Below are positions 26,429-34,361 of a DNA stretch of 64,000 nucleotides, in pieces; the first letter of the stretch is position 1, and each line of letters opens with the position of its first letter. The notes under the pieces were generated by a model. The model was not told where the DNA came from. It saw only the letters and a program-made list of their open reading frames with translations, and searched no databases. The stretch spans positions 1,240,001-1,304,000 of the forward strand of contig NZ_AP022873.1 in assembly GCF_014701235.1 (NCBI RefSeq), given 5' to 3'. The DNA is from Dissulfurispira thermophila (GTDB lineage Bacteria; Nitrospirota; Thermodesulfovibrionia; Thermodesulfovibrionales; Dissulfurispiraceae). Both the position numbers and the translations under genes were made by a program.

Positions 26429-27419
26429 TATAAATATCCCATTTATATCTGCTAAGATTATTCTTATCCCTTAACCATGCAATTGTCTTTTCAAGCCCTT
26501 CCTTTAAAGAAACCGTAGGTTTCCATCCGGTAAGATTTCGAATTAATCTGTTATCGCAGACTAACCGTTCAACTTCACTTTTTTCAGGCCTTTTCCTCTG
26601 CTCATCGAAAACTATTCTTGCATCCGAACCTGTGAGTTTTATCAACAGTTCCGCAAGATCACCTATAGATATTTCGGCACCGGAACCTATATTTATTTCC
26701 TTACCAACAGCCTCATCACATCTGGCAAGAGATATAAACCCCCTACATATATCGCTTACGTAATTTAAATCTCTTGTAGGATGCAATGCCCCAAGATGAA
26801 TCTCCTTTTTATTGTTCAGCAATTGGGTTATTATTGTCGGTATAACAGCACGGGCAGACTGCCTGGGGCCGTAAGTGTTAAAAGGCCTTGCTATTACAAC
26901 CGGGCTTCCAAAAGAACGGTAGAAAGATTCTGCAATCTTGTCTGCCCCTATCTTTGATGCAGAGTAAGGAGATTGCCCATGCAACGGATGTTTTTCATCT
27001 ATAGGTACATATTGGGCTGTCCCATAAACTTCAGAGGTGGATGTAACAACCACACGTTCAATAGAATAATCCTTGCACGCCTGTAATACATTTAATGTGC
27101 CTTTTATATTCGTATCAATATACGAATCAGGAGAATGATATGAAAAAGGAATCCCGATTAATGCCGCAAGATGAAAAACCATATCAACATCCTTTACTGC
27201 TTCTCTTACGCCATTCGGGTCCCTGATATCCCCTGCAAAAATTTCAATTTTGTCTAACTTTTCCTTCGGAAAGCTATCAAGCCATCCCCAGTGATTAAAA
27301 GAGTTATAAAAAACAAAAGCCCTTACATTACATCCTTCCTCTAATAACCTCTCTACCAAATGACTGCCTATAAATCCACAAGCTCCTGTAACCAATACTT
27401 TTTTGTTTTTTAATTCCAT
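26421..27419 (-). CDS. legB: LegB-type NAD-dependent nucleotide-sugar 4,6-dehydratase
   Basis: This is an extended SDR with KVLVTGACGFIGSHLVERL at the N-terminus, TSTSEVYGTAQY (Thr-Glu of dehydratases), the catalytic YSASK in SPYSASKIGADK and the RPFNTYGPRQSARAVIPT substrate loop. These are characteristic of LegB, the first committed enzyme of legionaminic acid synthesis. I use the internal ATG at 27419 (MELKNKK). An in-frame form seven residues longer starts at 27440. It is the first intact gene of the sugar pathway downstream of the IS1182-like element. Confidence 0.9.
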   Translation of the reverse strand: MELKNKKVLVTGACGFIGSHLVERLLEEGCNVRAFVFYNSFNHWGWLDSFPKEKLDKIEIFAGDIRDPNGVREAVKDVDMVFHLAALIGIPFSYHSPDSYIDTNIKGTLNVLQACKDYSIERVVVTSTSEVYGTAQYVPIDEKHPLHGQSPYSASKIGADKIAESFYRSFGSPVVIARPFNTYGPRQSARAVIPTIITQLLNNKKEIHLGALHPTRDLNYVSDICRGFISLARCDEAVGKEINIGSGAEISIGDLAELLIKLTGSDARIVFDEQRKRPEKSEVERLVCDNRLIRNLTGWKPTVSLKEGLEKTIAWLRDKNNLSRYKWDIYNV

Positions 27420-27421
27420 TT

Positions 27422-27619
27422 TTACTTCCTTAAAAGACATTTACATATCTTATCTACTTCCCTTTCCTTGAACACCGGCTCAATTGGTAAGATGAGAATA
27501 CTTTGGGATGCCATTTCACTGTTTTCCAAGCTTCCGTATATTTCAATCCCATTATTTACAAACACCCTCATTTTATGCAATGGCACAGGGTAGTAAATCA
27601 TAAAATCTATCCCGTTTTC
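27422..27619 (-). pseudogene. 3' remnant of a DegT/DnrJ/EryC1/StrS aminotransferase
   Basis: After an in-frame TAA at 27622-27620 the frame reads ENGIDFMIYYPVPLHKMRVF, then LENSEMASQSILILPIEP and ends at 27422. This is the last 65 residues of a DegT-family aminotransferase of the WbpE or perosamine type. Nothing of the N-terminal 300 residues remains. The remnant sits between legB and the IS1182-like element, so the rest was probably lost when that element or an earlier rearrangement entered. Confidence 0.85.
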
Positions 27620-27774
27620 TTATAGACACACCTTTACATACATGTGTGGTGCTTTCCTAAATTTCAAGTTCAGCTTATCCTGTGTCTTCCTTGCCTTGCA
27701 TTTTTATGTATTTCATCATAGTTATATCAATGCACGGAAGCCACAGGAACTTGCTCTCATCCCCGTCTTTACCT

Positions 27775-29351
27775 GGCTGTCCGACAATTACTCGAAATCT
27801 AACGATAATAATGCGATTTTGCTTTATGTTGCTGACAATAGCAATTCTTATCGCTAAATTTAGGGCATTTTCTTCTGACAAATATGCATCTAATCCCGCC
27901 TTTTCATGCTGATTGCCAGAGTATTGGACTATTTCCCTTTGTTGTCTCCTGCAAAGCAAGCCATATCCGTTTTATATTCACCGCCGCACATACAATATTG
28001 AACTCTGCCCTGACTGCTCTTATTCCTCTTGTTAGAAAGCCCCTCAATCCTTTGTTTTCTTTTATGTCTCCAATCACCGGCTCTACTATCTGTTGACGCA
28101 ATCGATACATTCCCTTTGCTTGTGGAGTTTTCATTTTAGCTGCCATTGCATTGCGCTCTGCTTCATAAGGAAACATTTTAATTAGCCTCTTGTTCTCTGG
28201 GCATATATATTCATTGCTTGCTTCATTATAAATAAAGTTTTTCTTGTCATACTCATTCGTTGCTTTACCAGCATTATTGTCAGGTATGTATCCGTCTATC
28301 TTGTTTTCTGTTAGAAAGTTGATGTTGCTGCCTTCAAAATAACCACTATCAAAACTCCATGCCGTTTCTTCAAAAAGTTCTCCTATATTGTCTTTTGTCT
28401 CTAATACTTGCGGCTGTAACTGCCTATTATCTACCGCATCCTGACATACATCGTTTGCCAAGATAAAGCCTGCCTTGTCTACTATAACTTGTGAATTATA
28501 TGAAAACTCTATCCTGCCACTCTTGTTTTTCATAAACCGACTGCCAGGATCAGTGGTGTTTACTTTCTTTAACCCTTCATTTTCTATTTCCTCCTGCGCT
28601 TTCTGAAGCGTTTCTATTATTTCTGCTTTGAACCTTTCCCCTTTTTCTTTCTGCCTCTTGATGTAATATAATGCAGCTTTCTGTATGGTCTTTTTGCTCT
28701 GTTTCGGCAGTTGATCAAATCCACGCATCTCTGCAAATTTCTTGTCCTCTATTGTGTCTTGTTTTGTCCATTCCTGAAGCTCTTCCTCTACAAACCTTAA
28801 TAATGCTTCCAGTTCTTCTTTTGTCATTACTCTTCTGTTTGAGGCATTTGCTTTGACTTTGCTGCCGTCTGTTGCAAGGTGTGATAGGTCAAGCAATCCC
28901 TCTTGTTTTGCAAATCCTACTGTGTGCTTGAAAACCTCTTTTATAAGTTCGGGGTTGTTTTTCCTAAAGTCGCTGATTGTTCTGAAGTCAGGCGTCAGTT
29001 TCTCCGAAAGATATATATACACTATGTTCTCTCTCGCACTGCGGGCAAGCATGCAGGACGACCTTACTTTGTCCAATACCCCCATTATGAGTAGTTTTAA
29101 CAGTATCCGTGGATGATATGCAGGATGCCCAGCCCCAGCATACTTCATGTCAAATTCTCTGTAGTCTAATGATTCCACAAGACTCTCTACCAAAAAACAT
29201 ATGTGGTCTTCAGGTATCATGTCTTCTATGCTCGGCGGCAGTAACCATGTTTGACCTCGATAAGATTGTATATATGCCATACCATTATCTCCTTATGTTC
29301 TTTCTGTTTTTGTATTTTAACATTAAGCACTATCATAATTGTCGGACAGCC
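27775..29351 (-). mobile_element. IS1182-family insertion sequence
   Basis: A perfect 16-base inverted repeat (GGCTGTCCGACAATTA and its complement) lies at both ends, enclosing one full-length transposase gene. The element is 1577 bases. No target duplication is evident in the adjoining bases. It splits the glycan locus between the wzz/regulator side and legB, so legB and the genes after it may depend on readthrough or on a promoter in or beyond the element. Confidence 0.85.
27904..29280 (-). CDS. IS1182-family transposase
   Basis: The 458-residue protein begins MAYIQSYRGQTWLLPPSIED, with the family block AYHPRILLKLLIMGVLDKVR. The first catalytic Asp lies in LSHLATDGSKVKANAS. The second lies in AWSFDSGYFEGSNI. 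The C-terminus has RLRQQIVEPVIGDIKENKGL with the catalytic Glu, and FNIVCAAVNIKR at the end. The gene is intact, so the element may be active. Its start ATG is at 29280. Confidence 0.9.
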   Translation of the reverse strand: MAYIQSYRGQTWLLPPSIEDMIPEDHICFLVESLVESLDYREFDMKYAGAGHPAYHPRILLKLLIMGVLDKVRSSCMLARSARENIVYIYLSEKLTPDFRTISDFRKNNPELIKEVFKHTVGFAKQEGLLDLSHLATDGSKVKANASNRRVMTKEELEALLRFVEEELQEWTKQDTIEDKKFAEMRGFDQLPKQSKKTIQKAALYYIKRQKEKGERFKAEIIETLQKAQEEIENEGLKKVNTTDPGSRFMKNKSGRIEFSYNSQVIVDKAGFILANDVCQDAVDNRQLQPQVLETKDNIGELFEETAWSFDSGYFEGSNINFLTENKIDGYIPDNNAGKATNEYDKKNFIYNEASNEYICPENKRLIKMFPYEAERNAMAAKMKTPQAKGMYRLRQQIVEPVIGDIKENKGLRGFLTRGIRAVRAEFNIVCAAVNIKRIWLALQETTKGNSPILWQSA

Positions 29352-29491
29352 TGCCATCTTTGAGGGAAATATTGTCAAAAGTTTTTAAGCTAAAAGCCTA
29401 ATTAAGCCTATTTTTCTTGAGCTTACTTCCCATTCTCTCTCATCAAAAGGGAAATTAAAGGAGATTGTTTTTTTTCATGAAACTTTTGATA

Positions 29492-30269
29492 TTACCGCTC
29501 CCTCATTTTTTCAACATACTCCATCAAAAATGCTAAAAATATTCCTGCAAAAAGGCTTGTGATACCTGCAAGGGCTATGTTCATTTTTATCCTTGGTTTT
29601 ACTGGATTTTTTAGAATATAGGGTTTGTCTATCATCTCAATACCTTTAAGTCTATTAAGAGCTTGCTCTATTGTAAGCCTTTCAATCTTTAAATCCGATG
29701 ACCTCTTTTCAAGTTCAATTGGATTAAATCCCACAAGAATAAGTCTGCCGCTCTCAAGTAGTTTTTTATATGTCCTCGTTAGCTCATCTGAGCCTTTTAT
29801 CACTTTGTTAATTTCCTCTGACTGTATAAGAAGTCTTTGTCTTTCTTCTTCAACAAATTGCTTTATAATAGGGATGTCATTTAAGTATGTGACAAATTCT
29901 GCTATCGCAGAAGGTATGGCATCTGTGTTTTTTGCCTCAATGATTAAACTGGAGTTTGTCTGCAGAATCTTTCAGGGCATTTAATTTTACATCTGCTATC
30001 AAATGGTGTGTAGTTGGCAGGATATTTTTTACTTTTTCTGCATCAATTTTGCCAATAACACTGAGTAGTTCTTTTGATGTTATTGCTGGCAGTTTCAGCA
30101 CAACCTCTCCACGGTATATCTTGGGCATTAGAAGACTTATTATCGATGATGCAACGGTAACAACAAGGAATAATCCTATGATGAGGGATTTTCTTTTTAC
30201 GATTACCTTCCAGTAATCATAAAGATTTATCTCATCTTCATATGTTTCAGGTCTTTCTTGCTGGCTCAT
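29492..30269 (-). pseudogene. wzz: wzz chain-length determinant gene broken by one frameshift
   Basis: The N-terminal frame (30269-29937) encodes INLYDYWKVIVKRKSLIIGL, the first membrane segment and a periplasmic part ending KDSADKLQFNH-stop. From about 29955 a second frame carries on as SSLIIEAKNTDAIPSAIAEF and continues to the second membrane segment with the proline-rich NPVKPRIKMNIAL, ending at 29492. Joined, they would give about 259 residues, a plausible short Wzz. One base gained or lost near 29950-29965 separates the halves. A sequencing error is possible. Wzz sets O-antigen or capsule chain length in the inner membrane. Confidence 0.85.
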
Positions 30270-30396
30270 ATTGTTCTCCTATACTTATAATTTTTTTCAG
30301 CTTTCTGAATATATCCATCCATGAGAAACATTTTGACTCAAATTGCGAAAGGGTGTAGCCGTAATCTTTAGATTTAGATAATTCTCTATGAACATT
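30247..30396 (-). other. short open fragment, possible gene tail
   Basis: A frame with no start codon, flanked by stops, reads KDYGYTLSQFESKCFSWMDI and closes inside the wzz start region. It looks protein-like and could be the tail of a glycosyltransferase or deacetylase lost by deletion, but I do not recognise the family. The 30270-30492 interval otherwise holds only the palindrome below. Confidence 0.3.
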
Positions 30397-30412
30397 TTAG
30401 ATGCATTCAAAT

Positions 30413-30428
30413 GCAGGCTAAAGCCTGC
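30413..30428. repeat. 16-base palindromic repeat
   Basis: GCAGGCTAAAGCCTGC is a perfect hairpin with a four-base loop, preceded by AAT and followed by TGCTACAAG. The GCAGGCTAAAGCCTGC-type motif resembles REP-like repeats known in several environmental bacteria. It lies between the MNT-HEPN pair and wzz. Confidence 0.6.
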
Positions 30429-30492
30429 TGCTACAAGGGTTTATGATGACCCTTTCATAATTTCTATTAAAGTAGTATTGAAAAAATATGAA

Positions 30493-30978
30493 TCACTCAG
30501 ATAACTCTCTTAAAAAATCAACAAAAGCATCAATTTCTTTTTTCATCATCTTATATGTACCGTCTAACTTCTCTATGAGCCTATGCAGCCTTTCGCTATC
30601 TATCTCGAATCCATAAATATTTCTTACTACATGTCTGAATGCAAGATATTCTTCGAGTGCCTTTGCAGTCTCTTTTGATATAACTGAGGGCCTTATTTTT
30701 TCTATCTCAAGTGACATGCTTTTTAACAGTCTTTTATGCCAGTCTATGGAATGTGGAACTCCGCCGTTAATATCATCTGCTATCTTCTGAAATATCCTTT
30801 CACATCCTGTATAAAAATTATGCAATTTAAGGGCAAGGCTTTCTTCATATATTCGTTTCTTTTTTTGAGATTTTGGCAATTCGTTGCTTGTTTCTTTAAT
30901 ATCTGAAACTAAGATCCCAATAATATTAAACTCGTCCTTTATCTCTGAGATTAAATCAGGAATTCTCTGCCTTTTCAT
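30493..30978 (-). CDS. HEPN-family putative ribonuclease toxin (HepT-like)
   Basis: The 161-residue all-helical protein contains LHNFYTGCERIFQKIADDIN and a C-terminal FRHVVRNIYGFEIDSERL block. The latter is the Rx4-6H-type HEPN region, with RHVVRNIYG here instead of the canonical RxxxxH-Y. Together with the overlapping nucleotidyltransferase gene (23 bases) it forms an MNT-HEPN two-gene module. Known pairs act by adenylation of the HEPN toxin by its MNT partner. The missing canonical His may make this copy a divergent subtype. Confidence 0.8.
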   Translation of the reverse strand: MKRQRIPDLISEIKDEFNIIGILVSDIKETSNELPKSQKKKRIYEESLALKLHNFYTGCERIFQKIADDINGGVPHSIDWHKRLLKSMSLEIEKIRPSVISKETAKALEEYLAFRHVVRNIYGFEIDSERLHRLIEKLDGTYKMMKKEIDAFVDFLRELSE

Positions 30979-31333
30979 ATAAAACCTTTCCTTTTGCTAT
31001 TCTCTGTTTAAGCAAATCACTTACGTCTTCTACAGGCTTTAAATCTATATCAAAGGGGCTTTCCATTATAAGTCGGGCAATTGCGGTAAAATAAGCGTCT
31101 TTTGGGAGACCTTCGACTGCGAGGTCAATATCTGAATCTTCGTCAAAACATCCTTTTTCCAAAATAGAACCAAATAAAACAACCTTTTTTACTGGAAATT
31201 CTTTTATAAGAATCTCCTTTAATCTTTCAGTAAATTTTATGGCGTCGTGGCGCAACTTCTCTCTCGAGATCTCATCTCTCATAGCTTTCTCTTGCCAGTA
31301 TTTTTTATATCTCTCTAAAGTGGTCATGTTCAT
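30956..31333 (-). CDS. MNT-type nucleotidyltransferase antitoxin
   Basis: The Pol-beta nucleotidyltransferase core is visible: VVLFGSILEKGCFDEDSDIDLAVEG, shown here by its key parts GS at the loop and D-x-D in DIDLA (about residues 52-72). The fold continues through DAYFTAIA and FDIDLKPVEDV to GKVLYEK. An extra 30-residue helical N-terminus (YKKYWQEKAMRDEISREK) precedes the core. Its start overlaps the stop of the coiled-coil gene by three bases (TGA/ATG), and its end overlaps the HEPN gene, so the three genes form one transcript. Confidence 0.85.
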   Translation of the reverse strand: MNMTTLERYKKYWQEKAMRDEISREKLRHDAIKFTERLKEILIKEFPVKKVVLFGSILEKGCFDEDSDIDLAVEGLPKDAYFTAIARLIMESPFDIDLKPVEDVSDLLKQRIAKGKVLYEKAENS

Positions 31334-31887
31334 AATATGAATTCATCTATGTCTTTCTTTTTGAGTTGAGATTTTGCCTCACCAACAACCACATATTCTT
31401 TTCCATTCTGACCTGCCTTACCCCATATATTTACTTCTATATACCTATCCCTGCCAATATCTATATAATCCCTCTTTAGTCTGCCCTTTATCTCAACTCC
31501 AAAGTCCTGTCTCAGAAGTGAAGGAAGGGCTTTATAAGATTCATCTTCGAGTCTGTATCCCACGGTATGAGCAATTCCACCAACCTGCTCCTTTAGCTCC
31601 TTATGACTCCTCGCAAGAGACCTAAGTTCTTCCTCTGTCTTCTTCTGAGCCTCTGCAAGCTCTTCTACCCTCTGTTCAGTCCTTTTCTGTGCCTCTGCAA
31701 GCTCTTCTACCCTCTGTTCAGTCCTTTTCTGTGCCTCTGCAAGCTCTCTTACCACTGACTTCAGTTCTTCGAAATCAGACCTCTTAACAGTCTCTGCTAT
31801 CTCCTCCCTGAAGAGTTCAAGAACCCTCATAAGTGGAAGCTTGATTTCACCGGGGAGTTCTTCTATTGCCTCTAAATATCTTCTCAT
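31330..31887 (-). CDS. coiled-coil protein with PD-(D/E)XK nuclease-like end
   Basis: The N-terminal helix is followed by three tandem 14-residue repeats (ELAEAQKRTEQRVE) forming a coiled coil at about residues 49-90. The C-terminal region has RDYIDIGRDRYIEVNIWG and VVVGEAKSQLKKKDID, an E-x-K with the pattern of PD-(D/E)XK folds in DUF3782-like proteins. The protein stops right after the core (DEFIL) and looks 30-50 residues shorter than relatives I know, so the C-terminus may be lost. It precedes the MNT-HEPN pair and may be a third component (inference). Confidence 0.6.
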   Translation of the reverse strand: MRRYLEAIEELPGEIKLPLMRVLELFREEIAETVKRSDFEELKSVVRELAEAQKRTEQRVEELAEAQKRTEQRVEELAEAQKKTEEELRSLARSHKELKEQVGGIAHTVGYRLEDESYKALPSLLRQDFGVEIKGRLKRDYIDIGRDRYIEVNIWGKAGQNGKEYVVVGEAKSQLKKKDIDEFIL

Positions 31888-31966
31888 AACTCAATTATAT
31901 CATAATAGAGTTTTTCACGCTATTTGTCCCACCACCGATGATAAATGGGAACTTGAGGTAAATATA

Positions 31967-32141
31967 TCACGCATAAGTCTCTCTTATCCTATTCCTCAAG
32001 AGATGTTTTTGCTGCTCATCCCAAATCTTTTAACTTACTTATATTAATATTAAGTAGTTTCTTAGACCTTCTATCGGGTTCTGATCTACTATAAACTATC
32101 TCCCCTTTAAAAATAGAACTTAATCTTCTAATCTCTTTCAT
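31967..32141 (-). pseudogene. 3' remnant of a GDP-fucose synthase-like epimerase
   Basis: From ATG 32141 the frame reads SSIFKGEIVYSRSEPDRRSK, then KLLNINISKLKDLG and a TGA where the family has Trp (LGW). It continues AAKTSLEE, then after a one-base shift RIRETYA and another TGA at a Trp position (YAWY). This matches the last 55 residues of GDP-L-fucose synthase-type epimerases. Two Trp-to-stop changes and a shift show it is dead. It records another lost glycan gene at the operon head. Confidence 0.7.
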
Positions 32142-32179
32142 AATGAACCTTAATTGTTAGGCATTGAAATATCAACTTG

Positions 32180-32698
32180 TTATGCCTTTTCAACATCTGA
32201 TGCGTCTATTTTTATCGATACTCCTTGCCTGAGTATATCAACTGAAAGAACAAGAATATGCTGCCCCGGCCTTTTAACAAGAATCCCTTCTACTCCTTTT
32301 AACGGCCCTCTTTTTATTCTGACCCGCTGTCCCTCTTTTAGATATGGATAAGGGTCAATGGATTCTTTACTCTCAACAAGTTTTTTTAGTGAGATTATCT
32401 GCTCTTCAGGGACAGGTTCGGGATCTCCAGGAATAATACCTATGAATCTTACAACACCAGGGGTTTTCAAAATAGTAAGCATGGTGTCGTAAATTTTATG
32501 AATATGAACAAACAAATAGCCAGGAAAAAGAGGAAAGCTTATGAGTTTTTTTCTGTCTTTCCATTTGCTTAGTCTTTCTACTACGGGCAAAAATGTGTCT
32601 ATGCCTGCATTTGTTAATCTATCAAGCACCTTGAATTCATGTCTTGATCTGACATGAATTGCATACCAGTAAAGCTCTGAGGTCTCCGTCAGTTCCAT
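32180..32698 (-). CDS. NusG-family antiterminator (UpxY/RfaH-like)
   Basis: The NGN domain is clear: YWYAIHVRSRHEFKVLDRL, then FLPVVERLSKWKDRKK and SFPLFPGYLFVHI. The KOW motif follows as GQRVRIKRGPLKGVEGILVK near the C-terminus. I use ATG 32698, because family similarity starts at ELYWYAI and the longer form begins with TTG at 32776. UpxY/RfaH proteins ride RNA polymerase and let it read through long capsule or O-antigen operons. Its place at the head of a 32-kb minus-strand glycan locus fits. Confidence 0.88.
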   Translation of the reverse strand: MELTETSELYWYAIHVRSRHEFKVLDRLTNAGIDTFLPVVERLSKWKDRKKLISFPLFPGYLFVHIHKIYDTMLTILKTPGVVRFIGIIPGDPEPVPEEQIISLKKLVESKESIDPYPYLKEGQRVRIKRGPLKGVEGILVKRPGQHILVLSVDILRQGVSIKIDASDVEKA

Positions 32699-32801
32699 AG
32701 TATTTTTGCTGTTATTCTGGCACTGCTCCGCCCTCTCAGTTACATATCCCTGTTTTTCACAGAAACTATGCACCAAGAAGTTATCTAAAATTATTAATTT
32801 G

Positions 32802-33383
32802 CTATAAAGAATAAACCCTGTCTGGATTTATCCCTGATTGCTTTATTGATGAAACTACTTTATCCTCTATTGATGCAATGAGTATTGCATCGTAATCTAT
32901 ATCTTTTATGTCCTCTATCGTATAAATATGATGCCCAAAAAATCCATTCTCTATTCTTTTATCACCAACAACACCAACAATTTTTAGTGGAAGTCCCCTT
33001 GTTGATATATAACATAATTCAGCAATCTCACCATCTCCCCATAAAAGAATATTTTTTACGCCTGATGAAAGCATGGTTACATATGTATTTTCAATCCTGC
33101 AACGAATTTCTTTGAAATAGCTCACTGACCTGTGCATATAGTTGTATGTAAGCCTTGCCTTTTCTGTGAAGCCTTTTGGTGTGATTATATATTTGATCCT
33201 GTTTTTAGGAAGGTTTTTTATCTTTATATAGCCCTTTTTATATAGCCTCTTTACATATGCATTGACCAGTCCAAGAGCAATGCCAAGTCTGTCAGACAAT
33301 GCCCTCTGAGTAATCAAAGGCTCTTTTGTGAGTTCATCGAGCAGTCTAAGTGATATCTCTTCAGAGATATTAGTATTGTTCAT
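32802..33383 (-). CDS. winged-helix regulator with a C-terminal Rossmann-like sensor domain
   Basis: Residues 1-75 form a winged helix-turn-helix (ISLRLLDELTKEPLITQRAL, then RLGIALGLVNAYVKRLYKKG). Residues about 107-193 look like a nucleotide-sugar-binding Rossmann domain of the PglD N-terminal or CoA-binding kind (VKNILLWGDGEIAELCY, then IVGVVGDKR and YDAILIAS). It probably senses a sugar-related ligand and controls the glycan operon. A palindrome over its own start codon suggests autoregulation. Confidence 0.8.
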   Translation of the reverse strand: MNNTNISEEISLRLLDELTKEPLITQRALSDRLGIALGLVNAYVKRLYKKGYIKIKNLPKNRIKYIITPKGFTEKARLTYNYMHRSVSYFKEIRCRIENTYVTMLSSGVKNILLWGDGEIAELCYISTRGLPLKIVGVVGDKRIENGFFGHHIYTIEDIKDIDYDAILIASIEDKVVSSIKQSGINPDRVYSL

Positions 33384-33420
33384 GGATTGAACAATAACAT
33401 AAGGTAGAAATATATGTCAA
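33374..33420 (-). promoter_or_regulatory. promoter with overlapping palindromic operator for the glycan operon
   Basis: On the minus strand, TTGACA (33420-33415) and TATTGT (33396-33391) are spaced by 18 bases. The palindrome TATTGTTC-7-GAACAATA (33374-33396) covers the -10 box and the start codon of the winged-helix gene. Transcription from this promoter would begin within a base or two of the ATG, and no Shine-Dalgarno sequence is visible, so the mRNA may be leaderless. Confidence 0.55.
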
Positions 33421-33430
33421 CAACACAAAG

Positions 33431-33512
33431 GTCATGACTTTATTGTAAGATACATATCAGGTTGTGCCAGTCCTGATGGCAATACTCTAGTCATGACTTT
33501 ATTGTAAGATAC
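33431..33512. repeat. 23-base exact direct repeat
   Basis: The sequence GTCATGACTTTATTGTAAGA plus TAC occurs at 33431-33453 and again at 33490-33512, 59 bases apart. The second copy contains the last codons and stop of the EamA gene, so the first is a duplicated gene end. An ATCAGG/CCTGAT hairpin lies between. Confidence 0.85.
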
Positions 33513-34351
33513 CCAGAAAATAATATCATTAAACCACCGATTATTGTCTTAGTCATCACCACCTCGCCAAGAAATATTACTCCCAAAATGATTGCACATA
33601 CAGGCTCCAGATAGCCGAGTATAGCTGTTCTATTTGCAGTTACATCTCTCATACCCCTGAAATAGAGAATAGGGGCTATTGTTGAATGCACAATCCCCAT
33701 TATGCCAAATGCCCACCATGAAGATGGTGAGAGCAAGATGTTAGAAAATTGTGATGTAAGGAAAACAACAGGCATTAAGAAAATGGCAATAAAAAAGTTT
33801 TGAAAGAATGTCATAATAAGCGGATTAAAATTCTGTGCAAGTATTCTTATCAATATTATTAATACTGCATATGCAAATCCAGAAAAAAGCCCTGCAAGAA
33901 TACCTCCTGTGTTTTTATCACCTGCAATTACAAGACCAAAAAATTGACTAACAGAAATACCGAGCATAATCCACAAGCCTGCAGTGGCAATAGTAACAGA
34001 TACTAATACTTTAATAGTCAGCTTTTCTCTTAGAAATATCGGCGCAAGAAATGCAACCATTACAGGAGCAGTATAATGTGTCAAAACAGCATTTGCAACA
34101 GATGTGTTTTTATATGCAAAGAAAAATGAGAATGTATTTATAAGGCTGATAAAAGCAAGCACAAAGAGATGCAAGATGCCCTTTCTCTTTGGTATATATT
34201 GCCTGAATTCTTTTTTTGTGAACATCAAACCAATCAGCAACACAGATGTAACACATGAAAAGAACATGAGCATATGCACCGGCATGTTTGAAACCTTTAT
34301 TACAATGCCAAGTGAACTCCATAGAAATATGGCAGTGAGTATGTAAAGCAT
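33491..34351 (-). CDS. EamA-family (DMT superfamily) transporter
   Basis: The 286-residue protein has about ten hydrophobic segments in two EamA halves. The first starts MLYILTAIFLWSSLGIVIKV. The second carries GGILAGLFSGFAYAVLIIL, and the last two helices follow the RTAILGYLEPVCAIILGVIF signature typical of this family. Such carriers export amino acids, metabolites or nucleotide sugars. The substrate is unknown. Its end lies next to the glycan-operon promoter, on the same strand. Confidence 0.85.
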   Translation of the reverse strand: MLYILTAIFLWSSLGIVIKVSNMPVHMLMFFSCVTSVLLIGLMFTKKEFRQYIPKRKGILHLFVLAFISLINTFSFFFAYKNTSVANAVLTHYTAPVMVAFLAPIFLREKLTIKVLVSVTIATAGLWIMLGISVSQFFGLVIAGDKNTGGILAGLFSGFAYAVLIILIRILAQNFNPLIMTFFQNFFIAIFLMPVVFLTSQFSNILLSPSSWWAFGIMGIVHSTIAPILYFRGMRDVTANRTAILGYLEPVCAIILGVIFLGEVVMTKTIIGGLMILFSGYLTIKS

Positions 34352-34361
34352 AGGCTATAAG

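Noticed and set aside
27675-27959. A 94-residue minus-strand gene across the left end of the IS1182-like element.
   Set aside because: It spans the inverted repeat and overlaps the transposase end, so it is a chance frame joining element and flank.
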